From Rhodosorus marinus (taxonomy: Eukaryota > Rhodophyta > Stylonematophyceae > Stylonematales > Stylonemataceae), in contig JAMWBK010000009.1 in the NCBI GenBank assembly GCA_029953675.1, forward strand, positions 1,364,001 through 1,428,000: a stretch of 64,000 nt of DNA. Direction: 5' to 3'. Both the position numbers and the translations under genes were made by a program. This document shows positions 44,089 through 55,525 of this stretch, in pieces (the stretch's first letter is position 1; each line of letters begins with the position of its first letter). The notes beneath the pieces are model-generated. The model had not been told where the DNA came from. It ran no database searches and saw only the letters and a list, made by a program, of their open reading frames with translations.

Positions 44089-44766
44089 CCTCTGGTCGGT
44101 CACCGGTCCACCGACCATATACCAACTCGCGCGCCCACTCTCCCTCCCCCCTTTTCTTTGACGTTGCTTACTAGGAATATTCATTTAAAATACGCAACTC
44201 GCCATAATTTTATTTTATAAACACATATCATAAGTCAATTATCAAAAAATTCAAAATGGTTTGGTTTCTTCATCTAAATTGATTGGCTGAAAAACTCCGT
44301 CGGAACGGGGGTAACGCTTGTACAGTATAAATTAAAAAGAAAAACAGGTTGTTTCTAGTTTCACCAATCATTTTAAAAACGTGTTCTTAAATATCATAAT
44401 GATTGGATAATTAAGAAACGGGATACTATAATATCATCTTAAGTAATATGATTGGATAATTTAGTAGTAAGACCCTGAGCTCGCTCTCTTCAGAGGAGAT
44501 TTTTATATACAAAGAATGATATTGAAAATAAGAAGAAATTAGGGAGTGGGTTCTCCCGCGGTCGGGAAACCAATTTTGGGAGTATAAGAATGGGAAATGG
44601 ACGTTGGTACTACGGGTTGGGAGGAAGAGGAGGAGGGAGTGAGGGGAGTAAGAGGTATACGTTGTGGTAAATCTGGTAGATCTACTTGGTCTGTGATTCA
44701 GATTTCGAAGGAGGAAGAATCGGAGTGCGTGTTTGGGGTGTTTTTTTGTTGTTTTGGATTGAAAGA
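44089..44766. other. intergenic, A/T-rich
   Basis: An A/T-rich stretch followed by a purine-rich, G-rich strand (about 44580-44760) leading into the next start. No separate gene was seen. Confidence 0.5.
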
Positions 44767-45770
44767 ATGGCTGGGTTTGTGGGGGTTGTATCTGTGGGGG
44801 GGAGGTCTGGATCTGGTCGTAGTGTATGTGAGAGGAGCTTGGCCAGGAGAGCGAGCGTTCGGGTAAACGTTTCGGCAAGTGTGGAATTGACTGAGCTGAT
44901 TGATGTGCTGGGTGATGATAGGGTGTACAAGAGAGACGAGGTTGGTTTGTCTTGGATCTAGGAATGGGAGTTCATGCTGTGTTGGGTGGATTGGTTTTCT
45001 GAAAGCGTTCGTGGCGTGTGTGCTCCTTTTTTTTGATTATTAGGCTATTGCGAAAATCGTTCAGAACAACGAGCCTGCTACAATTCCGTCCCTGATTGCA
45101 CTTCTCGGAGAACCGAAAGTTTCACTACGAAGGGCTGCGTGTCAGGCCCTCGGCAAACTTGGAGAAGAAGCTGTACCGGCCGTTGTGCAGCTTCTAGAGG
45201 AAGATGAATTGGTACCGGTCAAGCGAGCAACCGGCGTAAAGGTGCTCAATCATGTGTTTATGCAACATCCAGAGATGAGGGAAACTATTGCACAGGAGAG
45301 GGTAGACCTTGTTTATAAGCATCTCACCAGTTTTGATCCCGTTACCAAGCTTGCAGCTTCTATTTGCTTGGGGTTAATCGCCTCTCCAGGATGGGATAAG
45401 GCCAAAGGGGTGAGCATTAGCTATTGGAATATATCATCGCGGTTCTTATTCCTAAGCAGTTTTTGTGACCTTATGACATCGTTAGGAGCCAATCGAGGGC
45501 AACAGAAGCGTGAGGGAACTCCTGAAAGAATACGTTAGAACGTCTGACGATATCGCTATTCTCCCAACAGTCATCCTGTACTTGGGAGGATGTGCAAGGA
45601 GACTCGACCCAGACGATGCGGACGAAGTCTACAGGGTTCTAGAAGAAACTGCCTCCAGGCCTGACCTGGATGACATCATCAAGGAAGCGATCCTCACAGA
45701 ACTCGCCAAGAAGGACGGAAAAGACATGCCGTCACTGCAAGACCCACCTGCAGCAGCAATGGGGAGTTAA
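44767..45770 (+). CDS. HEAT-repeat (PBS-lyase-like) protein with plastid transit peptide
   Basis: Three exons (44767-44940, 45044-45409, 45486-45770) encode 274 residues. The first ~40 residues are Val/Gly/Ser/Arg-rich without acids (MAGFVGVVSVGGRSGSGRSV), as in a transit peptide. The body is HEAT repeats: PATIPSLIALLGEPKVSLRR, AACQALGKLGEEAVPAVVQL, LVPVKRATGVKVLNHVFM and VTKLAASICLGLIAS, then a helical C-terminus (RELLKEYVRTSDDIAILPTV). Such repeats occur in phycobilin lyases of the CpcE/F type and in other cyanobacteria-derived plastid proteins. In a phycobilisome-bearing alga a lyase or assembly role is possible but not shown. Confidence 0.75.
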
Positions 45771-45906
45771 GGAGGCTTGTCTACTAGAGCAGTAGCCTTT
45801 CCAGAATTCAACTCCAGACATCGACTAAGGGAGTATTTAGTTATTAGAAAAGCTAGGTGGATGTCCAAGACGCTCTTAGTTCCAGCAATTATCAATCCAG
45901 GATAGC

Positions 45907-46067
45907 TCATTCTGACATCTTGAGTCGAGTGAAGTAGACCATCGAATATTTTCTTTTGTACGGTAAAGCCAGAGACTTATCTTCTCCAGGCTGCTTCGAC
46001 GTGTTGCTAGCATCGTTGAACTTTGCACGGGGTGGACATGTAACGCCTGACCTTTCAAACTCCAAAG
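45907..46067 (-). CDS. candidate terminal exon on minus strand
   Basis: After a strong acceptor (TATTTGTTTCAG) the minus strand reads LEFERSGVTCPPRAKFNDAS, NTSKQPGEDKSLALPYKRKY, then SMVYFTRLKMSE and TGA. Composition is coding-like. Upstream of the acceptor the same frame stays open, with a hydrophobic stretch (LTIWYYFVFVSAL), so the segment may simply be part of one longer exon beginning near 46200. No family is recognised, and no donor was joined. Confidence 0.3.
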
Positions 46068-46456
46068 CTGAAACAAATACGAAGTAATACCAAATGGTTA
46101 GCTCCATTAACGAAGCTTTCCTTCCCTCCCGGGATCCAGTATGGCTCGTAATTCTCAGAGTAGGCGTACAAGGGTCGCAGCAGTTTTCCCAGCTTTGTCT
46201 TTAAGCCAGAATTACTTACTTGTAAAAAATTCACTGATTGTTGCTAGACCGACTAGCGGTTTTACCGTTTTTGAGTCGGTCGGTTATCAAAAGTTTTCGC
46301 GACTCCCGGTGCTCTTTCCCCCTTCGATGGCATCGCTGATGCAGGAGGACAGCTCGTTAGGGTGGGAGAAGTGACGCCCATACCGTCAAGCGGAAGGAGT
46401 TCAATCTCCAGTATCTTCTCGTTGATTGCTGCTTGCTTTTGCTCTCTACTCGAATA

Positions 46457-46761
46457 ATGGGCGAATCCGATTTCAAGATTTCGAGGCTCTTGGATGAATC
46501 TCTAGAGACAACCCTGAAAAGTGTAGGGTACGGTTTCTGCATTGGGACAGGAATTGCAGCGGTTTTGTTCCGTAAGTAAATGGTTACTTTTCCTCCTGAA
46601 TTGTATTCAAGAATCTTAAATTTAGTTTCGTATCCACTCCTGCAGGCGGGAAGTTGACGCGTTCGGCAGTTCTCGGCTGTGCGACCGGCTTTGCGCTGGG
46701 ACTCTCATATGCCAATCTGCAACATGATATTGACGAGATCCGAGGAGAGTCTGGAAGTTAA
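46457..46761 (+). CDS. MIC10: MICOS complex subunit MIC10
   Basis: Two exons (46457-46571, 46646-46761) encode 76 residues, the usual size. It begins MGESDFKISRLLDESLE. Two short membrane segments carry the glycine-rich motifs of the family: GYGFCIGTGIAAVLF, and GCATGFALGLSYANLQHD ending with the conserved N-x-QHD. MIC10 oligomerises through these glycines and bends the inner mitochondrial membrane at crista junctions. The intron falls between the two hairpin helices. Confidence 0.9.
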
Positions 46762-47292
46762 AAACTTGATATCGTTGGCTTCAATGTACTAATGCTCCAA
46801 CAAGAGGTAAATACGAAACATAGGAAAGCAGGATTTCCAGAATAGCACTCGGGCCCTCGACGTCCTCCCGTGGTTACAGCATGTAATCGATGAAATTGGT
46901 GATAGTTCTGTTTTTGAGGCGGAAGGGTCGATTAGCTGCGGCTTTGTTTCAAATGAGTTTAAAGAAATGGTTCCCAAGCGGAAGAGGCAACCCGTTGTTT
47001 GTACAAGCAATTTGTAGCACTCTTCTGGCATGTTCTAGGACGCTGGAGCGCGTTGTATACCTGGCAGACCTGTACTCCGAGTGATGTCTGTCACTGAACA
47101 CCGTGCAAAAGGTGCAAGCACGAAGCTTGATGGACTTGGCCAACCACGAGGTGCATAAGAGGAAGAACCACGGGAAACTGACCTGTTTAGCAACTTCCCC
47201 AAAGCCATTTTTGGTTACTAGAAGAGCCTTTGGGTGTTCTACAGCAGTGCAGATGGCAACCCTTATAGTCAACACGCCTATCCGAATTCCCC
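46762..47292. other. intergenic region
   Basis: No gene recognised. A 132-codon minus frame (46949-47347) has no motif and shares its beginning with the tandem repeat that follows. Confidence 0.5.
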
Positions 47293-47676
47293 GCTCATGT
47301 CCGTAGGGCCATTGAATTACCGCTCCTCTGTTTTGAGCCCGAGACATTGAGAGACTTTGAATGCACCGTTGAGGGAGGGAACACTACAGGAGGTATATTG
47401 CCAGACCAAAGTGGGGTCCCCGCTCATGTCCGTAGGGCCATTGAATTACCGCTCCTCTGTTTTGAGCCCGAGACATTGAGAGACTTTGAATGCACCGTTG
47501 AGGGAGGGAACACTACAGGAGGTATATTGCCAGACCAAAGTGGGGTCCCCGCTCATGTCCGTAGGGCCATTGAATTACCGCTCCTCTGTTTTGAGCCCGA
47601 GACATTGAGAGACTTTGAATGCACCGTTGAAGGAGGGACACAACAGCAGGTATATTGCCAGACCAAAGTGGGGTGA
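47293..47676 (+). repeat. 129-bp tandem repeat, three copies, in frame
   Basis: Units start at 47293, 47422 and 47551. The first two appear identical base for base. The third diverges after about 85 bases (GGGACACAACAGCAGG instead of GGGAACACTACAGGAGG) and then rejoins. The period is 43 codons, and one forward frame stays open across the array, repeating PAHVRRAIELPLLCFEPETL and RDFECTVEGGNTTGGILPDQ. It lies in otherwise gene-poor sequence and belongs to no gene I could define. Confidence 0.95.
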
Positions 47677-50519
47677 CCCATGTCACTTCGGGGTCCATGC
47701 CCAGATATGGACATGACGAACCTAGGTGTAGCGCTGAGCACGAGGACAACCACATCTGTGAATCGCCAAAACCACGAGACTCAAGGGATGTTCTAAGACA
47801 GCCATCCATGGGAGGCACATTCCCTCAACCGTAGGCACTTCGCTTCCTGGCAACGGCTAGCCTGCGTTTATCAGTGGTTTAATACCCCCCATAGGAGGAA
47901 AGCACGGAAAAACAAACCTGCCCTCGCAAATGACTCTTTTTCACTTGTCGAGTATGAACACGGTACTGCCCTATATAGCTGTCAATGAAAATCCAACGTG
48001 AATATCCAACAGCTTGCACCACTCGGAAGGTCACTTTGCAGTGGAGACCAGTTCATCTTCCACAACAGCCTCGACTATAGTAGACTGTTTGTTTCAATGA
48101 CTTGACGACACGGGCGGTGAGGATCAGTAAGCCTGCGCGAGACCTGAGGAAAAACCCTGGCAATAAGAATCCGCGCTGCTGAATGCACGATTTCAACTAT
48201 CTCCGGGGAAGAAATTTGAGTACACAGGAGCTCATTGGAAGACATTGCCATTAAAGTCATTCACATCTGTCAAACAGCCAACGACAAAGCAGCTTGCGGA
48301 AGCAACGAGGTGAACCGCTGGAATCGCACGTCTAGCAGATATAAACAGGGAGGGGTAATTAGGCCGGTATCGAAATGTTCCGCCAGTGCTGAATCGAATC
48401 CTATTCAAAAACTAAACTCTCTACTCAACGGTTTGTGCGGTAATGCATTCCAATGGTTAAAATACTGATAGGAAGTCAAGTTATTGCCCCTCACGACAAT
48501 ACTAGATTGGGTGTGGGCGGCGGGGGGGGAGGTGGGGGAGGGGGATGGGTAACTAGCTCGGGGGTAAAACAATTGTACAAATGGAAATCAATTAGGTATC
48601 GAATAGAAGCCGGGTGGGGTTTGGAAATCGCATCACCCGAAACGGCGCCCTCTCAAAAATTTGTACGAGTGTTGTTGGGTCCGACATACCTGTTTGATAG
48701 ACAAATCTGATTGTTTCAAGGCGCGAAGCTTTTTGGGGATCCCTTCTGAAATACGATGTAACGGGGGTGGCGTTGTCGGGGGGAAGATCAGCCCTCAATA
48801 AAGAACACCTTTCGGGCTGCTGCAAGCTAAAACTGGGCAGCGATCGATGGCCAAAGCTCGATGCCATATATCTGGCCTTACCAATCAGATTCCTGCAACC
48901 CTCCGCCAATCCAATTTGATTATTTCTGGACGGTTCCTTAAAAGCTGCTTGCCAGGAAGCAATATAATTGGATAAATTCGTCGGTCGTGGAAAGTGTACT
49001 AACTTCCATTGGCTGCTCGTGTGGAGATTTCCAAGGTACCTCGTCGAGGACCAAGAATCTCGACTCCAAAATTTAGATTATTTTAGGGAGAGTTCGAAAG
49101 CAGAACCTTCAGTAGAAGCGATTGAGGTCTACTATATGGCACAGAATGATCATAAATAAGCCAACCGGTTTTAGAAGGGAAGTACGCCGGGACAAACCAA
49201 TGGCTGTTCAGGGGCCGCGCTGACGTTTGAAACTGCTAAATTGCTAATTTTTAGGATGTTCTAGGGACGTGAAAGCACAGGTGGATGCGTATTTCAGAAA
49301 AACGGCATCACGGAGATTCTTCAATCAATTTCAGGTTTTCCATTGACCAATGAAGCTTCTGTATTTCACCAGTACCAGCAACTTGACAATTTTGATTAAT
49401 TTGCTATAGAATTATCGTATTTAAAAAATCTGAAAAACCTTAATCGTTTTTGCCCTCAGAGTCGAGGCCCAGTCAATGTGACGCGTTTTTGCGAGGGAAG
49501 GGGGGTAAAAATAGCAATTCATTGCCTATTTGGACATGGGGTCAATTTAATTGTTTTCAAAAATAACTTCCTCCATTGCCGTCCGCGCTGAAACCCCGCT
49601 ACCCAGTCGAGTCCATAGCAAAATATCTGCCGGAGAATTGCAAGCAGAACGAACCCCTTGTCCCATCCTCGCAGTGCACATCAATCAAAATCAATTTGTA
49701 TTGCCGTTAAATACTATAAAAACGAAATAGCTTTCACAAAATATCACAAAGCAAATTCTAACTTGCGAATATAGCAGGGGTATGAAATTGTACCTATCAA
49801 TATACTTAGGAATACAATCGAAATTATTTCATCTCTATTTCTACGAGTTCCGTCAGATACTAGAGGGGTAAATTTTCTTCGAAGTGACAAGGCAGCGTGG
49901 AATTAACATATAGGACCGGAGCCTGTAGCCCTCGCGCAGACTCCCCCAAACCGTATTTTCAGATTTTCCTTTTTCTGTAAAAACGTGGATGATCGGCACG
50001 GCACAGGCTTGAGATCACACCAGGACCACATCCGCTTTTTTGAAAACTTATGAAGCTCTTTCGTGAGCTCGCAAAAAGGGGTGTTGCATTAGATCGACAA
50101 GTTTTGACATATTTCTAGGGGGGTTAAGGAGAATAGAGCTTCCAGTTATCGCTTATATTTATACATTGATATGATTATTTGGAGAGACCCGAAATTCTGG
50201 GGACTAGAGAATACTCCCTCGAGAGTTTTCCTCAGGGCCCCTAAAAGACTTGGAGAACTTTTTTTTGAGAATTTATGAGGTTTTTTTTTGTTCTTTGAAA
50301 AGGGTGGGTCTTGGCCGGAGGGAGCTATTTGCTTGCTTGAAAACGTCCAATTTAGGAAGGAGATAAGTTTAGGTCTTAAAGAGCAAGTTGACCGTGTAGG
50401 ACGACTGAGCGGGCTTGGAGAGGGTTTACAGGACCACGAGGGGGCAAAAGGTGAAGAGAGAGGCAGTACCGGCGAGGAGGGCTGTTAATATATATAATAA
50501 GCTTTTCCCGATTGCTAAG
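47677..50519. other. long gene-poor interval with a G-rich tract
   Basis: 2.8 kb without a supportable gene. A run of guanine blocks at about 48509-48549 could form a G-quadruplex on the plus strand. A/T-rich sequence covers about 49240-50300. Short open frames only. Confidence 0.6.
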
Positions 50520-51814
50520 ATGATGGGTTTTGTAGGGTCGGTTGCTTCGGGAAGGACGCGGTTGACAGCGCCGGCCGCCACTGCTTCCCAGGTGAACGTT
50601 CCGAGGCAGGCCTTGTTCAAGCTGGACATGGAAGTTGCAACCACGGAGAAGAGGAAGAGGGTAAACCCTCGGAAGGCTAAGGATACAGTTGCTCCGAAGG
50701 AAAAGCTTGTGCAGAAGGTTGCGGACAAGATCGAAGCCCCGAAGAAGCCAAGGGTAGGTACAGATATGGATTCGTCGCTGATGGCGTACTTGAAGGAGAT
50801 AGGATCCGTGCATATGCTGGAGAATGAAGAAGTGGTTGAGTGTTCAAAGTCTGTACAGAAGTTGCTCAAGTGGGAGTTGAAGAAATCGGATTGTACAAAG
50901 GAACTGGGTCGTGACCCGACTTATGTGGAGTGGGCAAATGCATTGGGAATGCCTCAGGCGAGGTTCGTGCCGGAGTTGATTAGGTTGAGGAACGCCAAGG
51001 AGCGCTTAATATCAGGAAATCTCAGACTTGTTGTATCAATCGCAAAGAAGTATGTGTCCGGAACGACATTGAGCATGCTCGATCTCATTCAAGAGGGATC
51101 TTTGGGTAAGTGATCCATTGCATGATCATTTAGGGAAAGTTCATGTTTCGATGCGAGCGGGATTCTAATATATGTCCCTTTCGTATTCTTTTAGGTCTTA
51201 TCCGGGGAGCTGAGAGATTTGATGCTTCGAAGGGTTTCCGCTTCGCGACGTATGTGTCATGGTGGATAAGGCAGGCCATTTACAGAGCGGCGAACGAGTC
51301 AGCTCGTCCAATCAGACTTCCGTCGCATCTGAGCACTACAACGCGCAAGGTGGGGAGAGTCAAGAAAGCTCTCTTCTTGAAGTTTTCTAGGGAGCCTACA
51401 ATTGAAGAGATTGCGAGCGAGATGGAGATGCCTGTGGATAAGCTACTCTTTGTCCTGGAGAAGAATAAGGAGACCGAGACCGTCTCACTCGATAAGCCGA
51501 TACAGGGAATGTCGGGCGAGAACGTGTTCCTGTCGGATTTTATTGTAGACGAGCGAATTACGCCGGACGAGAACGTTACGCAGACGCTTTTGAGAGACGA
51601 TCTGGAGAATGTCTTGTCAATGCTCACGGATACGGAGAAGCAAGTGATGAGAATGAGATACGGATTTGACGATGGGGCGATGAAGAACCATACCCAAATT
51701 GCGGACGTGTACTCTGTATCACCGGTGAAGATTAGACAAATTGAGACTCGAGCAATGAGGAAGTTGAGACACCCAAACATGAATAGAAGCCTGAAGGAGT
51801 ACGTTCAGCCTTAA
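50520..51814 (+). CDS. plastid sigma-70-type RNA polymerase sigma factor
   Basis: Two exons (50520-51105, 51195-51814) encode 401 residues. The N-terminal ~70 residues (MMGFVGSVASGRTRLTAPAA, basic and Ser/Ala-rich) form a likely transit peptide. A Lys-rich linker follows. Region 1.2 shows SSLMAYLKEIGSVHMLENEE. Region 2 shows GNLRLVVSIAKKYVS, LDLIQEGSLGLIRGAERFD and RFATYVSWWIRQAI, which contact core polymerase and melt the -10 element. Region 3 shows PIRLPSHLSTTTRKVGRVKK. Region 4 shows LTDTEKQVMRMRYGFDDG and the helix-turn-helix SPVKIRQIETRAMRKLRHP for the -35 element. Nuclear genes of this type direct the plastid-encoded polymerase in algae and plants. Confidence 0.95.
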
Positions 51815-53254
51815 AAAGTAGCACAAGAAGCTCGAAGCTCGCGCGGACTACGTTGCTGTCACGCGCTCTAACTATTAGTAACTGTTGGAGAGATACTTAC
51901 TTGAGGGGAAAAATTGCCTCTGTGTGCTGGAGATAGCAGGACACGATAATAAAATAGTTTTGTACTTGATCGGATTCACGGTTTGTTGCCCTTGCTCTTC
52001 CCGACAGCGGTTTCTGTTTTTAGATGGCAGATTTTTTGTAAGCATTTCACGGAGGATTTAGCTTGGAGTAGAACAATGAGCCTGGAGCAGAATGTCTCAT
52101 GAGGACTGGAGAACACAGGGTTCCTGGTCAAGCCACTGGCCTGTGCTGTGCCTGTAGATGAGATCCATCAACGAGTCAACACGACAACTCCTCTCATCTA
52201 CCGGATGCTGAAGCACTCGCGAAGCAAAACCCAAGTCCACCAATTTTGAAAAGAAGGACCAGCGCTCACCAAGACACAGTCAACCGTCAAAACCTAGTCT
52301 TAACAGGTGCACATTAACCCGAGGCCCTGCGCCCGTTAGGGACACTCTGACTTTTGCGTGGCACCAAGCAAACCCAAGCAAACTCATGTTCCAGAGAACA
52401 CGAAAACAGCCAAGGCGTTGATAAGAAGAGCCTCGGCGAGCATCTGAGCAATCCGACCAGTTTCATATTGCTTCATAGAAAACAACATTACAACCCGCAT
52501 CAGTCTTTCTTGTCCCAAAACCCGTCCCGACAACTCGAGGCCGAATTTTCAAGAAACAATTCCCGCCACGGGGCGCACAAAACAATTGTAAGTGTCGTCC
52601 GCTATTCAGTCTATGATAAAGATTGATGTATTTTATTTTCTAAATAATATAATATATTCAATCAATAAACCGCAATACTAAAAATACACGTGACAGTAAA
52701 ATATCCGGGAATAATTCAGGAAAAAACGAATGAATTTGGTTAAGCGAATACAAATATTTTGAACTGAAAAAAAAATGAAACCTCTTAGCTGACGTAAAAC
52801 TCGGATGGAAGCCACTAAAACCCTGTAGGAATATTTTTTAAGTGTCATCAGCAATATCAATCTGTTTCACGTGTATCTTTTTAATAATGTAGTTCTAAAC
52901 AACTCTTTGAGGTTTATTTGATTGAATTTTAGTAGACACTTAATATGATATTTGGGTTTTCCGCATCGTAGTCTCGGGTGGGTTGGACAAAGCGTACTTA
53001 GCTTAAGAGAGTTGGCCATTACTGGTGGGGACGGTTGGGGATGTGTGTGTTAGGCACCGTTTGCAGATGTGAAGGATGGTTACTGATAAGGTTAGGTTGA
53101 AACCTGAGGAGTGAGTGTTGTTTGGTTTTTGTTGGATATCGAGCGAATTGGGTTTGGTGGGCGAGTGGTGGGGTAGGTTGCGGGTAGCGCGCGTTCTGTT
53201 GTGTGTAATTGGGAGCTGAGTGTATTGTTTGAAGTTTTGTTCTGTTTTGTTGGG
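51815..53254. other. intergenic region
   Basis: 3' flank of the sigma-factor gene, then A/T-rich sequence (about 52620-52980). No supportable gene. Confidence 0.6.
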
Positions 53255-53735
53255 ATGGATAGAAGCGGTGGTATTCAAAAGAAAGGAGTCGAGCGTGGCG
53301 ATGGGTCTGATGGCAAGGTGAGGGAGGTGTTTCCTTTGGTGAAAATGGAAAATTGGTCGTCGTGGTTGTTTTTGTAGTGTGGTTCGCAGCCCCTGGAGTC
53401 CTTACATTGTTTTTTTTACTGCATTCATGTGTGCTTAGGAGAAAAAGAGAGCTCACGCTGGAGACTTCGAGAGGCAAGTAGAGCAGATAAGGAAGGAGGC
53501 TGAACTGGTTCGAGCGAACCTCGATGCTGCTGAAACGTAAGAAATAACCCTTGACCAGAGTTTCGGTTTCCAGCGCAGCTTTTTGGGGGGAGAGGCTCAC
53601 CGTTTTTTTGTCCTCAATTTCCCTTGCTATAGTGCTCTAGAAGAGGCTAGCCAGCAACGCTCGAACCGACACGTGCAAGAGCCGCATGCGCTGAGAGTTG
53701 GGAAGGCCGCCGAGGAGGCGTACATGCCGAAATAG
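53255..53735 (+). CDS. small coiled-coil protein of unknown function
   Basis: Three exons (53255-53317, 53439-53536, 53633-53735) join in phase to 87 residues. MDRSGGIQKKGVERGDGSDG leads into a charged heptad-like helix (FERQVEQIRKEAELVRANLD, AAETALEEASQQRSN) and ends AAEEAYMPK. All splice sites are GT-AG with pyrimidine tracts. No family is recognised. The third exon is overlapped on the opposite strand by another open, coding-like frame. Confidence 0.6.
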
Positions 53736-54124
53736 GGCTCCAATAGAATAGGATTTTGATGGAGCAGGTTGTTCGTCCCTAGTTGACCTTGGATATCGGC
53801 CGAGTTTTGAATTCTTTTCGGCATTGTCGTTCTGACGGCGCCTGCCTCCTCATTCGGACGGACGGCTACCCTCAAAGACCCGTCCTTATACCTTAATTGT
53901 ACAGATTTCCCCAACGCAAGCTTGTCGTTGAAGGGAGCGGCGTAGGACGGCAGGTGCTCCTAAGGATGCGCGCTCTCATTAAATCCTACAAAACCTGCTG
54001 TTAATGACGCACGTTGAGCGCAACCCGTGCGATAAAGTTTGACCCTTTTTTAGGTTTTTGTCAGGAATAAAACTACTTCTGAAGCAACAATCCTCTTCCT
54101 GTCACAACGGGGGGGTTTGGAATC
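53736..54124. other. 3' region with overlapping minus-strand exon candidate
   Basis: On the minus strand, after an acceptor-like CATCCTTAG (end at about 53968), a frame reads EHLPSYAAPFNDKLALGKSV, then QLRYKDGSLRVAVRPNEEAG, and continues past 53740 into the antisense of the small coiled-coil gene. It may be a downstream exon of the cysteine synthase transcript or chance. No stop-to-splice model was fixed. Confidence 0.3.
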
Positions 54125-55525
54125 CTACGTCTTCCCCAGCGCTTGATCCACTTCCCCCTGTGACATGATCGACTTGTCAAGCGCCGACTGTACATTGTCG
54201 GGGAGTCCCGGGTTTCTGAGGAAATCCGGAACGGGGAGTTCTTTGGATTCAAGAAACTGCTTATTATAAATTTTTCCACCGTATCTTTGCCCAAGATCAC
54301 ACAACACAGTAACAACCGTGTGACCAGGACCAAGAGCTTTTGCAACCCTGATTGCACCTGCTACGTTGGTTCCAGACGAACTTCCCAGGGCAAGACCTTC
54401 ATACTTCAGGATATCGTTTAGAACAGCTATGGCTTCATCATCTGGAGTCAGCAAAGGCCAAAAGGACAACAAAAACATTTTCAGAGGGCTGCTTGAGCTA
54501 CGAATGGAACTCGCACAAGTTGCCAGCTGTTCAAACCTGGAATCTCAAAGCTCAGATCCGGAGTAAAACCTTCCAAGTTCCCTGTTACCCGCCCCTGACC
54601 GATTCCTTCGGTGATGGAGTTGCCTTCTGACTTGAGCTCCCCGGTTGTGTAGTAACGGTATAGCGCTGCTCCACATGGATCGGTTAGACCGACCTTTACG
54701 TTGTGGTTCTTGCTTTTCAGGAACATTCCAACACCAGCTAAGGTACCACCCGTGCCGACGGCACAGCTAAATGCGTCAACTTCTCCGTTGGTCTGTGCCC
54801 AGATCTCCGGTCCCGTCGTTTCGATATGAGCACGGCGATTAGCAGTGTTATCGAACTGTTGCGCCCAGAAGGCTCCGAGGTTTTCCGCAATTCGTCCGGA
54901 CACTTTGACATAGTTGTTGGGATTACGATAAGGAGCTGCAGGAACCTGAAGGTGCGTCAACAAGAGGGCAAACACCCGAAAAAGATGAGCAGAATAGCTC
55001 AGTTTTGGATCTGTCCCAATTCTGAAATCTTCCGGAGTTTTTTGGGTGACATTTTTCTTTTACCTCGACGAGCTTGGCTCCAGCAATACGAAGCATCTCC
55101 TTCTTCTCCTCGGATTGTGTCTTCGGGATGACAATGACTGTGCTATAACCTCTTGCTGCTGCAACAAGGGCGAGTCCTATGCCTGTGTTCCCTGCAGTTC
55201 CCTTCAGAGCAAAATCAAAAACTAGCAAAATTAGACGCAGGGCACCCGATAAGCCTTCTGACATGAAACGAGACGGGCCTACTTCAACGATCACCCCCGG
55301 CTCGCCCGGAGTCAGAATTCTCCTTTCCTCTGCATCCTTGATCAGATACAAAGCGGCTCTATCCTTCACAGAACCACCGGGGTTCATGAACTCGCACTTT
55401 CCATAAATCTCGCATCCTGTCTGTTCCGACGCCTTCCTCAGTCGAATCAGAGGAGTGTTCCCAACAGCATCTTCAAACCCAGAGTACACGTTGTTGCTTA
55501 TAACCTTCCTAGCTGGAATTTCCAT
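54125..55525 (-). CDS. cysteine synthase (PLP-dependent, O-acetylserine sulfhydrylase type)
   Basis: Four exons (55525-55283, 55201-55064, 54945-54537, 54441-54125) encode 368 residues. Fold-type II PLP motifs are clear: GNTPLIRLRKASE, NPGGSVKDRAAL with the Schiff-base Lys, GTAGNTGIGLALVAAARGY, the phosphate loop GTGGTLAGVGMFLKS, and EGLALGSSSGTNVAGAIRVA. It converts O-acetylserine and sulfide to cysteine. The insertion pattern (NPNNYVKVSGRIAENL, and a C-terminal extension after LCDLGQRYGGKIYNKQFL) resembles the fungal/mitochondrial-type cysteine synthases more than plant OASTL. An in-frame ATG 41 codons upstream (55648) would add a basic, Gly-rich leader that could be a targeting peptide. 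Confidence 0.9.
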
